DNA of 64,000 nucleotides from Mesorhizobium qingshengii (GCF_900103325.1 NZ_FMXM01000021.1:1-64000), one strand, 5' to 3'; shown: positions 1 through 8,787, numbered from the stretch's first letter. Translations and numbers: made by a program. The notes: generated from the sequence alone by a model not told the origin.

Positions 1-300
1 CAAAGATGGCCTTGGCTGCTGCATGTCTTTGCCGATGGCGGCTACGCGGGTGACAAGCTGAAAAGGCGACTGCGGAAAATCGGGCACTGGACACTGGAAA
101 TCATCAAGCGATCCGACAAGGCAAAGGGCTTCGAGGTTCTACCGCGCAGATGGGTCGTTGAACGGACCTTCGCATGGCTCGGCAGATGCAGAAGGCTGGC
201 GAAGGACTTCGAGAAATCCGTCGCTTCCGCCGAGGCGTGGATCATGATCGCCCACATACGCCTCATCACGCGCCGTCTCTCAAGATATTGCTATCATTGA
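1..300 (+). CDS. IS5-family transposase, C-terminal part (cut by window edge)
   Basis: Frame 1 is open from base 1 to the TGA at 298-300 and gives 99 residues of a DDE transposase. FADGGYAG carries the second catalytic Asp, and VVERTFAWL carries the catalytic Glu followed by the usual R/K-rich helix. RCRRLAKDFE and the tail are typical of the IS427/IS1031 subgroup of IS5. The N-terminal half with the first Asp lies outside the window. The gene ends about 20 bp before the sequence of a broken restriction-like gene on the other strand resumes, so the element appears to have inserted into that gene. Subgroup assignment is from motif memory. Confidence 0.85.
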   Translation, partial: QRWPWLLHVFADGGYAGDKLKRRLRKIGHWTLEIIKRSDKAKGFEVLPRRWVVERTFAWLGRCRRLAKDFEKSVASAEAWIMIAHIRLITRRLSRYCYH

Positions 301-322
301 CCTCTTTTCGAGTCCGACTCTA
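1..322 (+). mobile_element. Right end of an IS5-family insertion sequence
   Basis: The transposase stop is at 298-300. From about 323 upward the opposite strand again reads as the defence-gene fragment. The terminal inverted repeat should therefore lie between about 301 and 322; the stretch GAGTCCGACTC (315-325), itself palindromic, is a candidate end. Only one end is visible, so neither the terminal repeat nor the target duplication can be confirmed. Confidence 0.55.
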
Positions 323-863
323 AGGTAGCAGCCAGAACGTCACCGGGTTGCACCCAAAAGTCAAAAAGCGCTCTTACGTTATTGTGAACATCGAGCAGTG
401 CTCCCAATGTGTCGGCATGCCATAGATGAATGCCCTTTATCCCGAGCTTCGCCGCCCAACTTTGTAAATGTTCAGTGACTCTGTCGATGCCTCCCTTCCC
501 TTTGCCAGAGGAATTGGCGGCGCTAGCGCTCAGTCGAACGTTAGAGGCCAAGACATAGTAGTCAGGAATTTCCAATGACCTCTTCGAGTCCTCAAATTTC
601 GACATCTCAAGATCGATCTGATTAATTAGCTATGCGGTATTCTTGGCTGGTGTCTCAGTGATTTCGTGATACTTGGCTTGAAAGACCACATAGCCACGCC
701 AATCCTCATTTGCGATTCTGCAATGTCCCGTATAGGTTGCTTCGCGGGCGCCATCTTTGCCGCTACCATATACTTGAATGCGTGCCCCAACCGTGGCTGC
801 AGCCAGAGCTTGGACAAATCGCTCAAAAGATTGTGTAGAGAATCGCGAGAAATCGTAGGCCAT
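294..863 (-). pseudogene. Mrr/REase-type STAND NTPase (antiphage) N-terminal fragment, nonsense-mutated and truncated
   Basis: One continuous frame runs from the ATG at 861-863 (AGGT about 9 bases upstream) to 294, broken only by a TAG at 630-632. Before the stop it shows FERFVQAL, GKDGAREAT and VVFQAKYH, which look like the D...QxK core of a PD-(D/E)xK nuclease fold. After the stop come LEIPDYYVLASNVRLSA, GGIDRV, LGIKGIHLWHADTLGALLD and FWVQPGDVLA. This order matches the N-terminus of large STAND-type proteins that carry a restriction-like domain before a P-loop NTPase. The amber codon sits where related proteins tend to have Trp, consistent with TGG to TAG. The NTPase and sensor parts are missing because the IS end abuts the fragment. 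Family assignment is by motif recall. Confidence 0.6.
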
Positions 864-866
864 TAG

Positions 867-1679
867 AGACCTATAGCATTCTGGAGCGGGAGTTCATCTT
901 TTTTTATACGTAAAACGGCATGTGCCCTCCTTCGCCAACTGACGTTGTGCCAGAAAGGGTGGCGATTTGCTCTAGCCAGGCTTAGTCAGAGGTTCATCAC
1001 AACTAGCGGGTCGCCTGTCGTCTAGCCAGGGAATGTCTGCGACTCGGTGACACCATCGTCCGAGACGAATGCCGTGCGCCCTTCTAGTTAGGTTGGTAAG
1101 GCCGATCAGATTGAACACAGGAAGTGACGCCGCCGCCTAGGGTGCCCAAGTTACAGACGTTGGAATTGCCGGCTTCGGCGACGATCTGTGGCCCGGAGCG
1201 ATCGTTAAGCAACGATTGAGGTCGCAGCTAGGATCTTCCTTGTCGGTATGGGAGAACTGTTCAACGCCGTCTTCTTGCGCTTAGTTTGGATGTCAGCGCT
1301 ATGTCGGCGAAGTTGCGAGCCTACGGTCTGTATAGGCTCTTGGCCAGCGGAGCTTGTGGCCGTGATGACTGGTGCAACAATCGGTTCGGATCGGCTCGCT
1401 GACCGCTAAGGACAGAGACATCTCCAGCATTCCGGCGATCGCGGCCTACACAGAGGGCCGCCGGGGTGGCCCTCGCTACTGACCAACTTTTCGCGGCCGC
1501 CGGCGTTTGACTGCGCTCGAGTCACTGAACGCTTGCCCCGCTCGCGCCGCGGCGCGGGACCACCCTGTTCGCGTCGCCTCATAAGGGATTGATAAGATTC
1601 AACTGATATAGGGAACCTCTTGCCGACTTGCCGTAACGGCATCTTCGGCGCGCTCAGACCGCCAAACGGGGGTGCGGCC
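867..1679. other. Gene-poor stretch next to the IS scar
   Basis: No frame here has convincing codon use or a recognisable motif. The short phrase TCTAGCCAGG occurs twice (971-980 and 1020-1029). The 3' part (1480-1560) is GC-rich and could be decayed coding sequence. It may be degraded remains of the same island as the broken defence gene; nothing in the bases proves this. Confidence 0.5.
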
Positions 1680-2771
1680 ATGAAGCATGACGGAATTCCT
1701 GTATCCGCGGTCGGCCTGGGAGCCGACCACGACGAGCGGCTGGACGCCCTGCTCAGCATCACCGGCCGCATGGACGGTTATCTCTACCGCTGCCGCAACG
1801 ATGCATCCTACACCATGCTCTATATCAGCGACGGCGTTCTCACGGTCAGCGGCTTTCCGCCAACGGATTTCGTGCACAACGCCGTGCGCGACTATGTCTC
1901 GGCCATCCACCCGGACGACCTCGCCGCGGTCTATGCCGCCGTCGACGCCGCGCTCGAGGCGCGTTGCAACTGGAACGTCGACTACCGCATCGTGCCGAGG
2001 GTCGGCGAACCGCTCTGGGTTCGCGAGATTGGCGGCGGTGTCTGGGACGATACCGGCCAACTCGAATTCCTGGAAGGCTTCGTCGTCGACATCAGCGATC
2101 GTAAGGTTGTCGAGGACCTCAACGCCCAGCTGCTCCTGGATCTGAAGGCAGCCAACGAGGAGCTTTCGGCGCAAAAGCGCGAGATCGAGGTTGCGAAGCA
2201 GCAGAGCGACCATTCGGCCAACCACGATGCCTTGACCGACCTGCCCAACCGGCGCGCCTTCCATGACGAACTCAAATCGGTGGTCGCCCGCTGCGGGGCC
2301 ACCGGCGAGGCGGCCGGTCTCCTGTTCATCGACCTCGACCGGTTCAAGGAAGTCAATGACACGCTCGGCCACGAGGCCGGCGATGCGCTGCTGCAGCGCG
2401 TGTCGAGCCAGCTTCGCTCGATCCTGCGCAGCGCCGATTTCGTGGCCCGGCTCGGCGGCGATGAGTTCGCCTTCCTGTTCTCGGGCGACGCCGATCTGGC
2501 ACAGCAGAAGGCCGTGCGCGTCGCCGAACGCATCCTGGAAAGATTGCGGATCAAGGTTCCGACGCCGAATGGCGCCATCCAGGTCGGCTGCACCGTTGGC
2601 GTGGCCATGTATCCGGCGGAAGCCGCCGATTCCGAAGCGCTGATCGCGCTCGCCGACCGCCTGATGTACATCGGGAAAAAGAGTGGCCGCAACCGTCTGG
2701 TCACCGCCGAGGAAATGGCGCCGCAACTGCCATCGTGCGGGCCTCGCCACCCGATTCGCAAGACAGCCTAG
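1680..2771 (+). CDS. PAS-GGDEF diguanylate cyclase
   Basis: This 363-residue protein should condense two GTP into cyclic di-GMP. It has no membrane segment, so it is probably cytosolic. Residues about 20-145 form a PAS fold of the PAS_3 type (IHPDDL, VDYRIV, GFVVDISDRK). A short coiled coil (about 145-180) leads to the GGDEF domain. LGGDEFAFL holds the catalytic motif at about 259-263. RSAD five residues upstream is an intact RxxD inhibitory site, so product inhibition is expected. HDALTDLPNRRAF and FIDLDRFKEVND are standard GGDEF motifs. No EAL or HD-GYP domain is present. An in-frame ATG at 1620 would add 20 residues with no family likeness; I chose the ATG at 1680. Confidence 0.9.
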   Translation: MKHDGIPVSAVGLGADHDERLDALLSITGRMDGYLYRCRNDASYTMLYISDGVLTVSGFPPTDFVHNAVRDYVSAIHPDDLAAVYAAVDAALEARCNWNVDYRIVPRVGEPLWVREIGGGVWDDTGQLEFLEGFVVDISDRKVVEDLNAQLLLDLKAANEELSAQKREIEVAKQQSDHSANHDALTDLPNRRAFHDELKSVVARCGATGEAAGLLFIDLDRFKEVNDTLGHEAGDALLQRVSSQLRSILRSADFVARLGGDEFAFLFSGDADLAQQKAVRVAERILERLRIKVPTPNGAIQVGCTVGVAMYPAEAADSEALIALADRLMYIGKKSGRNRLVTAEEMAPQLPSCGPRHPIRKTA

Positions 2772-2909
2772 CGCCATCAAGGGCGTGCACAAAAGGCCCT
2801 GAACCAGCCTCACCGCCTGCCTGTGCTCGGCGATTACCCCGGCAGCCACTCGCGGAACCGCTTGATGCCGGCCGGGCCCGATTTGGTGTCTGCCCAGGCC
2901 TCAAGGCAC

Positions 2910-3623
2910 TCAATCTGGCGCGAATGCACGCGCGGCCAGCACCACATCGTCGATCTGGTCCTGTCGCAGCAGGTCGATCGGGATGCGGCCGTCGAGCTGC
3001 GCCGAGGGGCGGGTCAGCCACAGCCATGCGAGCCTCGGATTGCTAATCAGGGATAGCACCTCGCGGATACCCGCCACCGGCCTGCCGTCGACGAACTGCG
3101 CCAGCGGGAAGACATGCTTGCGGCCGCCCTTGCGCAGGGCGACGACCTCGCCCCGCCTTTGCCAGCGATGCAGGGTCGATCGCGCGATGCGCAGGTTCTC
3201 CTCCAGATAGGTCGAGCCGGCGACCCGCCCGGCCCAGTCCTCGATCAGCATCGATTCGAGGTCGTCGGACTGGCTGCGCGGGGATGAAGAAACAGGTCCA
3301 TCGATATCCGCCAGCGATGCCGCCGGCAGGCTTGTCGCGGTGCCGGCTTCGCTGCGGCGCGCGGCTTCCGCCGCCAGCGCGCGCACGAACTTCGATGCCA
3401 GGCCGGGAAGGTCGGCATGGATGGCGTCGATGGCACGCTGATGCTTCGGCGACAGCAGGGTGACGGCGGAAGCTATGCTGCCGGCGATCTTGCCGACCGA
3501 GACCATGGTGGGCTTGTTGATGGCCTCGTCATAGTGGGCAAGCGCGCGTTCGACTCTTTCCGCGACCATCTCCGCGAATTCGTCCTGCCTGATGCCGGTC
3601 GTCTGGGTCTGAAATCTGTTCAT
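2910..3623 (-). CDS. Orphan Xre/MbcA/ParS-type antitoxin-like protein (DUF2384-like C-terminus)
   Basis: The 237-residue product starts at the ATG at 3621-3623; sequence upstream in frame is repeat-derived. Residues 1-120 are helical and alanine-rich without a motif I recognise. Residues about 130-185 look like a helix-turn-helix/MerR-like region (STYLEENLRIARSTLHRW, then KGGRKHVFPLAQF). The end (about 190-237) resembles the toxin-binding domain of ParS/MbcA antitoxins: NPRLAWLWLTRPSAQLDGR followed by IPIDLL and a final helix. Such proteins normally precede a RES-domain NAD phosphorylase toxin, but none follows here. An overlapping reading frame from a GTG at about 2922 ends near 2830 and gives only about 31 residues without RES motifs. 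It may be a free-standing regulator or an antitoxin that lost its toxin. Confidence 0.6.
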   Translation of the reverse strand: MNRFQTQTTGIRQDEFAEMVAERVERALAHYDEAINKPTMVSVGKIAGSIASAVTLLSPKHQRAIDAIHADLPGLASKFVRALAAEAARRSEAGTATSLPAASLADIDGPVSSSPRSQSDDLESMLIEDWAGRVAGSTYLEENLRIARSTLHRWQRRGEVVALRKGGRKHVFPLAQFVDGRPVAGIREVLSLISNPRLAWLWLTRPSAQLDGRIPIDLLRQDQIDDVVLAARAFAPD

Positions 3624-3860
3624 GCATCTGTCTTTTTGGGCCGCGCGCGCTCCTCCCTCAGCCGCGGCCGAATGTTGAACGTCTAGTGCGGAAAGCGGAA
3701 ATCGCAGCGGCAACGAATGCAGCGGCCCGACAGCTTGCTGTCTTGCATTTTTTTGACACCCCAACTGGCTATGGACGCCCCGAAATGTCAGTCGCGGGGG
3801 CCTCGATTGCGTGTAGGTGCGATGTGTGACAGCTGCGCGACGGTGAGCAGCGGGACGGCC

Positions 3861-4096
3861 GAGCTGCCGATCTCCCCCCTTGTGGGGGAGATGCCCGGCA
3901 GGGCAGAGGGGGGCGCGAAGGATCGCTACGCGGCGATACTTGTGTCCGCTCCCCGCGCTCTTTGGCCGGCGTCGCACCTCGGATCCAGGGAGGTCATGCC
4001 GGCCATTTCGAGGGTAAAACCTTCGAGATGCCGGCGGGACAGCGCCCCCCCTGGCCTGCCGGCCATCTCCCCCACGAGGGGGGAGATCGGCAGCTT
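3861..4096. repeat. Long palindromic intergenic repeat, family 1 copy A
   Basis: The block 3861-3915 is repeated in inverse orientation at about 4042-4096 with a few mismatches. Each arm contains a C-rich hairpin (ATCTCCCCC / GGGGGAGAT) plus a GGCAGG.CAGAGGGGGGCG tail. The arms face each other around about 125 bp of unrelated sequence. The same arm sequence recurs at 11792-11947. It lies between two minus-strand genes and could fold into a large stem-loop; no coding potential is seen in 3624-4104. Confidence 0.8.
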
Positions 4097-4104
4097 GACG
4101 GTCG

Positions 4105-5097
4105 CTACAACAACCCCGCCTGTTCCGCCTCGCGGCGCAAATTCTGCCGTGGCCTTGGGCCGATCTGCTGGATCACCAGTCCGGCCGCCAGTGAGCCAAG
4201 GTCGCCGCAGGTCTTGAGGTCGCGGCCTTGCGTGTAGCCGTGCAGGAAACCGGCGGCGTAGAGGTCGCCGGCGCCTGTCGTGTCGACCAGCTCCCTGATG
4301 GCGGTCGCCCTGATGACGACGGTCTCGTCGCCGCGCACGATCACCGAGCCCTTTTCAGAGCGCGTCACGGCGGCGATCTTGCAGTCCTTGCGGATCTGCG
4401 CCAGCGCCTCGTCGAACGACGATGTCTGGTAGAGCGACTTGATCTCGTGGCTGTTGGCGAAAACAATGTCGACGGTGCCGGAGCGCATCAGGTCGAGGAA
4501 CTCGTCGCGGTAGCGATCGACGCAGAACGAATCCGACAGCGTCATCGATACTTCGCGGCCGGCCGCGTGCGCCAGTTTCGCCGTCTGTCGGATCGCTTCC
4601 TTGGCGCGCGGCGGGTCCCACAGATAGCCCTCGAAATAGGTGACCTTGGCGCCTGAGGCCTTGTCGGCCTCGACATCCTCCGGCCCGAGTTCGACGCAGG
4701 CGCCGAGATAGGTGTTCATCGAGCGTTCGCCGTCGGGGGTGACGAAGATCATCGAGCGCGCCGTCGGCGGCTCGCCCTTGAGCGGCCTGGTGTCGAAGGC
4801 AACGCCCTGCGCATGGATGTCATGGGCGTAGATTTCGCCGAGCGCGTCGCTCGAGACCTTGCCGAAGAAGGCGGCGCGTCCGCCGAAGCTGGCGACGCCG
4901 GCCGCCGTGTTGCCGGCGCTGCCGCCGGACGCTTCGATCGCCGGGCCCATGCGGCTGTAGAGCAGTTCGGCGCGCTCGGTGTCGATGAGGTTCATCGCGC
5001 CCTTGATGATGCCGTTGGTCTCGAGGAATTCCTCGTCGCACTGGGCGATGATGTCGACAATGGCATTGCCGATGCAAAGCACGTCATAATCCGGCAT
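4105..5097 (-). CDS. Adenosine kinase (PfkB family)
   Basis: The 330-residue protein belongs to the PfkB/ribokinase sugar kinases and should phosphorylate adenosine to AMP with ATP in the cytosol (purine salvage). The start MPDYDVLCIGNAIVDI is typical of the alphaproteobacterial adenosine kinase group. GGSAGNTAAGVASFGG is PfkB signature 1, and DTTGAGDLYAAGFLHG near the end is signature 2 with the catalytic Asp. The Asn-rich FANSHEI region and SEKGSVIV also match. An upstream in-frame start would add 13 non-conserved residues; I take the ATG at 5095-5097. The gene stands alone, with a divergent transporter upstream. Confidence 0.9.
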   Translation of the reverse strand: MPDYDVLCIGNAIVDIIAQCDEEFLETNGIIKGAMNLIDTERAELLYSRMGPAIEASGGSAGNTAAGVASFGGRAAFFGKVSSDALGEIYAHDIHAQGVAFDTRPLKGEPPTARSMIFVTPDGERSMNTYLGACVELGPEDVEADKASGAKVTYFEGYLWDPPRAKEAIRQTAKLAHAAGREVSMTLSDSFCVDRYRDEFLDLMRSGTVDIVFANSHEIKSLYQTSSFDEALAQIRKDCKIAAVTRSEKGSVIVRGDETVVIRATAIRELVDTTGAGDLYAAGFLHGYTQGRDLKTCGDLGSLAAGLVIQQIGPRPRQNLRREAEQAGLL

Positions 5098-5339
5098 CAA
5101 AGTCTCCGCCAAGAACCCGAGCCGGCTTCTTGCCACACCGGCCGGGCGCGGGTGTAGCGATTCGTAACGGGTTTGCCTAGGGTGCGCTGATATTCAGGTG
5201 ATGCCGGTCCGCGAACGGCGGCCCTCGGGAGCGCGACACGCCAGGCGCTACGACAATTCGACCGTGGCCGAAACATTTCATCGCCGCGTCGCTTACAAGC
5301 CTGGTTCAGCCGATCACGTCCCAAGGCGAACCAGCCCCC

Positions 5340-6257
5340 ATGTCTGCAAACAACGGGCCGACAAAGAACGATATGACGACCGAGCTGGCGCTGCTTGCCG
5401 TGCTGGCGGTGCTCTGGGGCGCCTCGTATACCTTCATCAAGATCGGCGTCGAGACGATCCCGCCGGTCACGTTCATTGCCGCGCGCACCTTGATCGCGGG
5501 TGGTATCCTGTTCGCCATCATCCGCTGGCGTGGGCTCGCCATGCCGCGCGATGCCGCAAGCTGGCGCCGTTTCGCCTTCCAGGCCTGCCTCAACAGTGTG
5601 GTGCCGTTCACGCTGATCGCCGCGGCCGAGCGCTCGGTTGACGCCGGCCTTGCCACCATCCTGAATGCGACCTCGCCGATCTTCACCTTCCTGTTGACCG
5701 CGCTCATCACCCGCCATGAGCCGGTGACGTTGCGCAAGCTGCTTGGCGTCGGCGCCGGCATAGCCGGCATCTGCCTCATCATCGGCACCGAGGCGCTGGG
5801 TGGTCTCGGTCACCAGCTCTGGGCGCAGCTTGCCATCGTCGCGGCAACGATCTGCTATGCCGGTGCGGCGATCTTCGGCCGCGGCTTCAAGGGCCTCGAT
5901 CCGATGCTCCCGGCGGCCGGCTCGATGCTCTGCGGCGCAATCATGCTCGTGCCGCTCAGCCTTGTGGTTGACCAGCCATGGACGCTGGCACCGTCGGCGG
6001 TGTCGATCCTGGCCTTGCTTGGCCTGTCCGTCTTCTCGACCGCATTGGCCTTTGTCATCTATTTCCGCCTGATCCACACGCTGGGCTCGGTCGGCACGAC
6101 GTCGCAAGCCTATCTGCGCGTGCCGATCGGCGTCGGCATCGGCGCCCTCTTCCTCGGCGAAAGCCTGGGTTCGACGGCGTGGCTGGGAATGGCCTTTGTT
6201 GTCGCAGGCGTCGCCGCCATGACCATCCCGGTGCGAAAGCCGGCGCTCGCTCGATAG
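5340..6257 (+). CDS. EamA/DMT-family transporter
   Basis: The 305-residue product has about ten hydrophobic segments in two EamA repeats, the layout of drug/metabolite exporters (RhaT/YdcZ-like). LWGASYTFIKIGVETIPP opens repeat 1, and the second half shows the GLSVFSTALAFVIYFRLI and FLGES motifs of repeat 2. The substrate cannot be told from sequence. An alternative ATG lies 11 codons downstream (MTTELALL). The gene is divergent from the adenosine kinase gene and followed 87 bp later by an EI24-like membrane protein on the same strand. Confidence 0.85.
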   Translation: MSANNGPTKNDMTTELALLAVLAVLWGASYTFIKIGVETIPPVTFIAARTLIAGGILFAIIRWRGLAMPRDAASWRRFAFQACLNSVVPFTLIAAAERSVDAGLATILNATSPIFTFLLTALITRHEPVTLRKLLGVGAGIAGICLIIGTEALGGLGHQLWAQLAIVAATICYAGAAIFGRGFKGLDPMLPAAGSMLCGAIMLVPLSLVVDQPWTLAPSAVSILALLGLSVFSTALAFVIYFRLIHTLGSVGTTSQAYLRVPIGVGIGALFLGESLGSTAWLGMAFVVAGVAAMTIPVRKPALAR

Positions 6258-6344
6258 CCATTGGCTTGTGCTCGCGCCCTGCGCTGCCTATCTCGGGAGC
6301 GTCCGCCGGCTCGGCGGTGTCCGTTGACCTGGGGTTCAAGCACG

Positions 6345-7043
6345 GTGATTTTCGACGCTGCCCGCACTGCGGCCCTTGAGCTGCTCTCGCCTCCGTTTCG
6401 TGCCGTGTTCTTCAAGACTTTGGGCTTGACCCTGCTGGCGCTGGTCGCCTTGTGGCTCGGCCTGACCAGCCTCGTCGACTGGCTGGCCCTGCCATGGCTC
6501 CACGCGCTGTTGCCCGGCATGCCCTCCTGGGCCGGCTGGCTGGGTGGCATCATCGCCGCCATCGCCCTTGCCTTCGGCATGGCGTTGCTCATCGCGCCGG
6601 TGACGGCGATTGTCGCCGGCCTGTTTCTCGACGATGTCGCCGAAGTAGTCGAGCGCACCGACTATCCCGACGATCGGCCGGGACGCGCCATGCCGGCCCT
6701 GCGGTCGCTGGGGCTGTCGATGAGATTCCTCGGCGTCGTCATCCTCGGCAACATCGTCGCCCTGCTGCTTCTGCTGGTGCCGGGCATCAACATCGCCGCC
6801 TTCTTCATCGTCAACGGCTATCTGCTCGGGCGTGAGTTCTTCGAATTCGCCGCCATGCGCTTTCGCCCGGAGGCAGAGGCCAGGGCCTTGCGCAGGCACT
6901 ATGCCGGCACGGTGTTTCTCGCCGGGCTGGTCATATCGGCCTTCCTCGCCGTGCCGCTGCTCAACCTAGTGACGCCACTGTTCGCCGCCGCCATGATGGT
7001 GCATCTGCACAAGGCGATTTCGGCCCGCGCAAGCCGCCTGTGA
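6345..7043 (+). CDS. EI24-domain (CysZ-like) membrane protein
   Basis: The 232-residue protein has four to five strong hydrophobic segments (about 20-45, 60-95, 130-165, 195-220) and the phrase VPGINIAAFFIVNGYLLGRE found in EI24/DUF540 proteins. That family includes CysZ, a sulfate permease, but in Rhizobiales many members have no known substrate. I chose the GTG at 6345 because the 28 residues before it in frame are Arg/Cys-rich and unlike the family. The gene follows the EamA gene and may be co-transcribed with it. It converges on the minus-strand gene ending at 7053. Confidence 0.75.
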   Translation: MIFDAARTAALELLSPPFRAVFFKTLGLTLLALVALWLGLTSLVDWLALPWLHALLPGMPSWAGWLGGIIAAIALAFGMALLIAPVTAIVAGLFLDDVAEVVERTDYPDDRPGRAMPALRSLGLSMRFLGVVILGNIVALLLLLVPGINIAAFFIVNGYLLGREFFEFAAMRFRPEAEARALRRHYAGTVFLAGLVISAFLAVPLLNLVTPLFAAAMMVHLHKAISARASRL

Positions 7044-7052
7044 CCGCAAGCG

Positions 7053-7856
7053 TCACGCGACGGGTTTAGCGAAAAGCGCCTGCAATTTGCCGAACGGCAT
7101 GGCGGCGCGGGTGAAGCCGAACGTGCCGTCCTGCTGGATCTCGCGCGCCGCCGTCTCCAGCATGCCATAGGCGAAATTGGTCAGCCATGGCCCGAGCGAA
7201 ATGCGCTTGACCCCGGCCATGGCAAGATCGGCGATGGTGAAGCCCGGTCTCGCCATGACGTTGAGCGGCTTGCCGACAGCCGAGCAGACCGTGCGGACCA
7301 TCTCGACGTCGCCGATGCCTGGCGCATAGAGCACGTCGGCGCCGGCCTTCTCGAAGGCTTGCAGCCGCTTGATGGTGTCGTCGAGGTCGGACTTGCCCCA
7401 CAGGAAATTCTCGGCGCGCGCCGTGAAGACGAAATCGCGCTTCAGCGCCCGTGCCGCCTCCACCGCCGCCGCGACGCGCTCGACCGCGTGCGAGAAATCA
7501 TAGATCGGCTTGTCCGGGTCACCGGTGTGGTCCTCGATCGAGCAGCCGGCAAGGCCGGCGGCTTCCGCCGCGAAGATGGTTTCGGCGGCCTGCTCGGCAC
7601 TGTCGCCCTTGCCGCGTTCGAGGTCCGCCGAGACCGGCAGGCTGGTCGCCGCCGTCACCTCGCGGCAATGATGGATCATCGCCTCGAAGGTGACGGCGCC
7701 GTCCGGCAGGCCGCGCGAAAAGGCAAAGCCGGCGCTGGTCGTCGCCAGCGCCTTGAAGCCGAACGAGCCCAGCAACTTCGTCGTGCCGACGTCCCAGGGA
7801 TTGGGCATAACGAAGGTCGAGGCATGCAGGTCACGAAAGATCTTGCCCTTGTCCAT
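7053..7856 (-). CDS. Isocitrate lyase/PEP mutase family enzyme
   Basis: The 267-residue TIM-barrel protein belongs to the ICL/PEPM superfamily, whose members make or break C-C or P-C bonds next to a carboxylate with Mg. MPNPWDVGTTKLLGSFGFKA, LPVSADLERGKG and GCSIEDHTGD give the usual metal and substrate loop positions. RAENFLWGKSDLDDTIKR is typical of the small PEPM-like subgroup. The isocitrate lyase KKCGH loop is absent, so it is not a glyoxylate-shunt isocitrate lyase. The reaction could be an oxaloacetate or 2-methylisocitrate-type lyase step; the sequence alone does not settle this. It is a single gene between convergent and codirectional neighbours. Confidence 0.85.
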   Translation of the reverse strand: MDKGKIFRDLHASTFVMPNPWDVGTTKLLGSFGFKALATTSAGFAFSRGLPDGAVTFEAMIHHCREVTAATSLPVSADLERGKGDSAEQAAETIFAAEAAGLAGCSIEDHTGDPDKPIYDFSHAVERVAAAVEAARALKRDFVFTARAENFLWGKSDLDDTIKRLQAFEKAGADVLYAPGIGDVEMVRTVCSAVGKPLNVMARPGFTIADLAMAGVKRISLGPWLTNFAYGMLETAAREIQQDGTFGFTRAAMPFGKLQALFAKPVA

Positions 7857-7935
7857 GGTAGTTCCCCATCATGTGCGGTGTGGTGGAGCGGAATTTATCC
7901 TGCCGTCCTCGGTCGGGCAAACGAATGCGATTGGT

Positions 7936-8787
7936 TTAGAAGCGTTTCGCGTTCTCTGCTGACAAACGTTCGAACGCGTCGGAATCCTTGACGTAGCGCG
8001 ATGTCTTCTTGTCCCAGTGATAGGTGACGGAAATCTTGTGCGATGAAGCCTTTGGCGGTGCCTCGTCGCAGCTTTCACCGCTCGGCATGGTGGCGTCGGT
8101 CACCGTCGCCTTGATCGCGGCATAAGGCTTGTCGGCGATTGGCTGGAAGGCGATATCCTGCGTGCGCTTGTAGGCGCACAGGTTCTCGTCGAACGTGTAG
8201 ATCATGTCGATCAGCTCGAACCGGTCGTTGCGAACCATGATCAGCGGCGTGCTCACATAGCCCTGATTCGAATTGAAATGCGTGCTCATGGTGATGAGCA
8301 AATCGTCGTTGGGGCTGACGGAAAGCTTGCCCGGATCACGGAAATAGGTGCTGCGGTCTACGGCGACATTGACGGCGTCGAGCAGCCTCGGCTTGGCCGT
8401 GATGTCGTAGAGCGCCAGCACCGCATAGCCCTCGGCGCTGTCCGGAGAATCGCCGAGGTCGAACAGCATCGCCAGCCGATCCTTGCCGCCGGCCCTGATG
8501 TCGAGCAGCGCTGCATTGGGGAGGCTCGACGCCTCGGGCGGCGAACCGCCGCTATCGGGTCCCTCGATGTGGCGCATGTCGATCGGCGACCCACCCTTGT
8601 AGAAGCCGTCCTTGTCCGCGCTCAGGTCAGGGATGACCATCCTGGCCAGGTCGAGATAGGTGACGTCCTGGTGGCGGGGCAGCGCGCTGCCGAGTTCCGG
8701 GAAGCTGACGGCTTGCGCGCCGGCTGCCGTCCATAGAAACGGCAGCAGCACAAGAGCGAGAACGAAGCGAAGCAGGGTGGGTTTCAT
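7936..8787 (-). CDS. Exported protein of unknown function
   Basis: The 283-residue product begins with a clear Sec signal peptide: a short basic start, a Leu-rich core to about residue 20 and an AGAQA-like cleavage site near residue 25. The rest is soluble, with acidic and beta-rich character, and contains two Cys (FDENLCAYKRTQD and GESCDEAPP) that could form a disulfide in the periplasm. I do not recognise the family. It lies between the ICL/PEPM gene and the HAD phosphatase gene on the same strand, with gaps of about 80 and 70 bp. Confidence 0.7.
   Translation of the reverse strand: MKPTLLRFVLALVLLPFLWTAAGAQAVSFPELGSALPRHQDVTYLDLARMVIPDLSADKDGFYKGGSPIDMRHIEGPDSGGSPPEASSLPNAALLDIRAGGKDRLAMLFDLGDSPDSAEGYAVLALYDITAKPRLLDAVNVAVDRSTYFRDPGKLSVSPNDDLLITMSTHFNSNQGYVSTPLIMVRNDRFELIDMIYTFDENLCAYKRTQDIAFQPIADKPYAAIKATVTDATMPSGESCDEAPPKASSHKISVTYHWDKKTSRYVKDSDAFERLSAENAKRF

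Noticed and set aside
1406..1771. Minus-strand frame near the start of the cyclase gene
   Set aside because: Arg/Pro/Gly-rich translation without a family; overlaps the cyclase start and has no good ribosome site.
2823..3056. Plus-strand small frames downstream of the cyclase
   Set aside because: They overlap the ParS/MbcA-like gene, whose C-terminal domain is recognisable, so the plus-strand frames are shadows.
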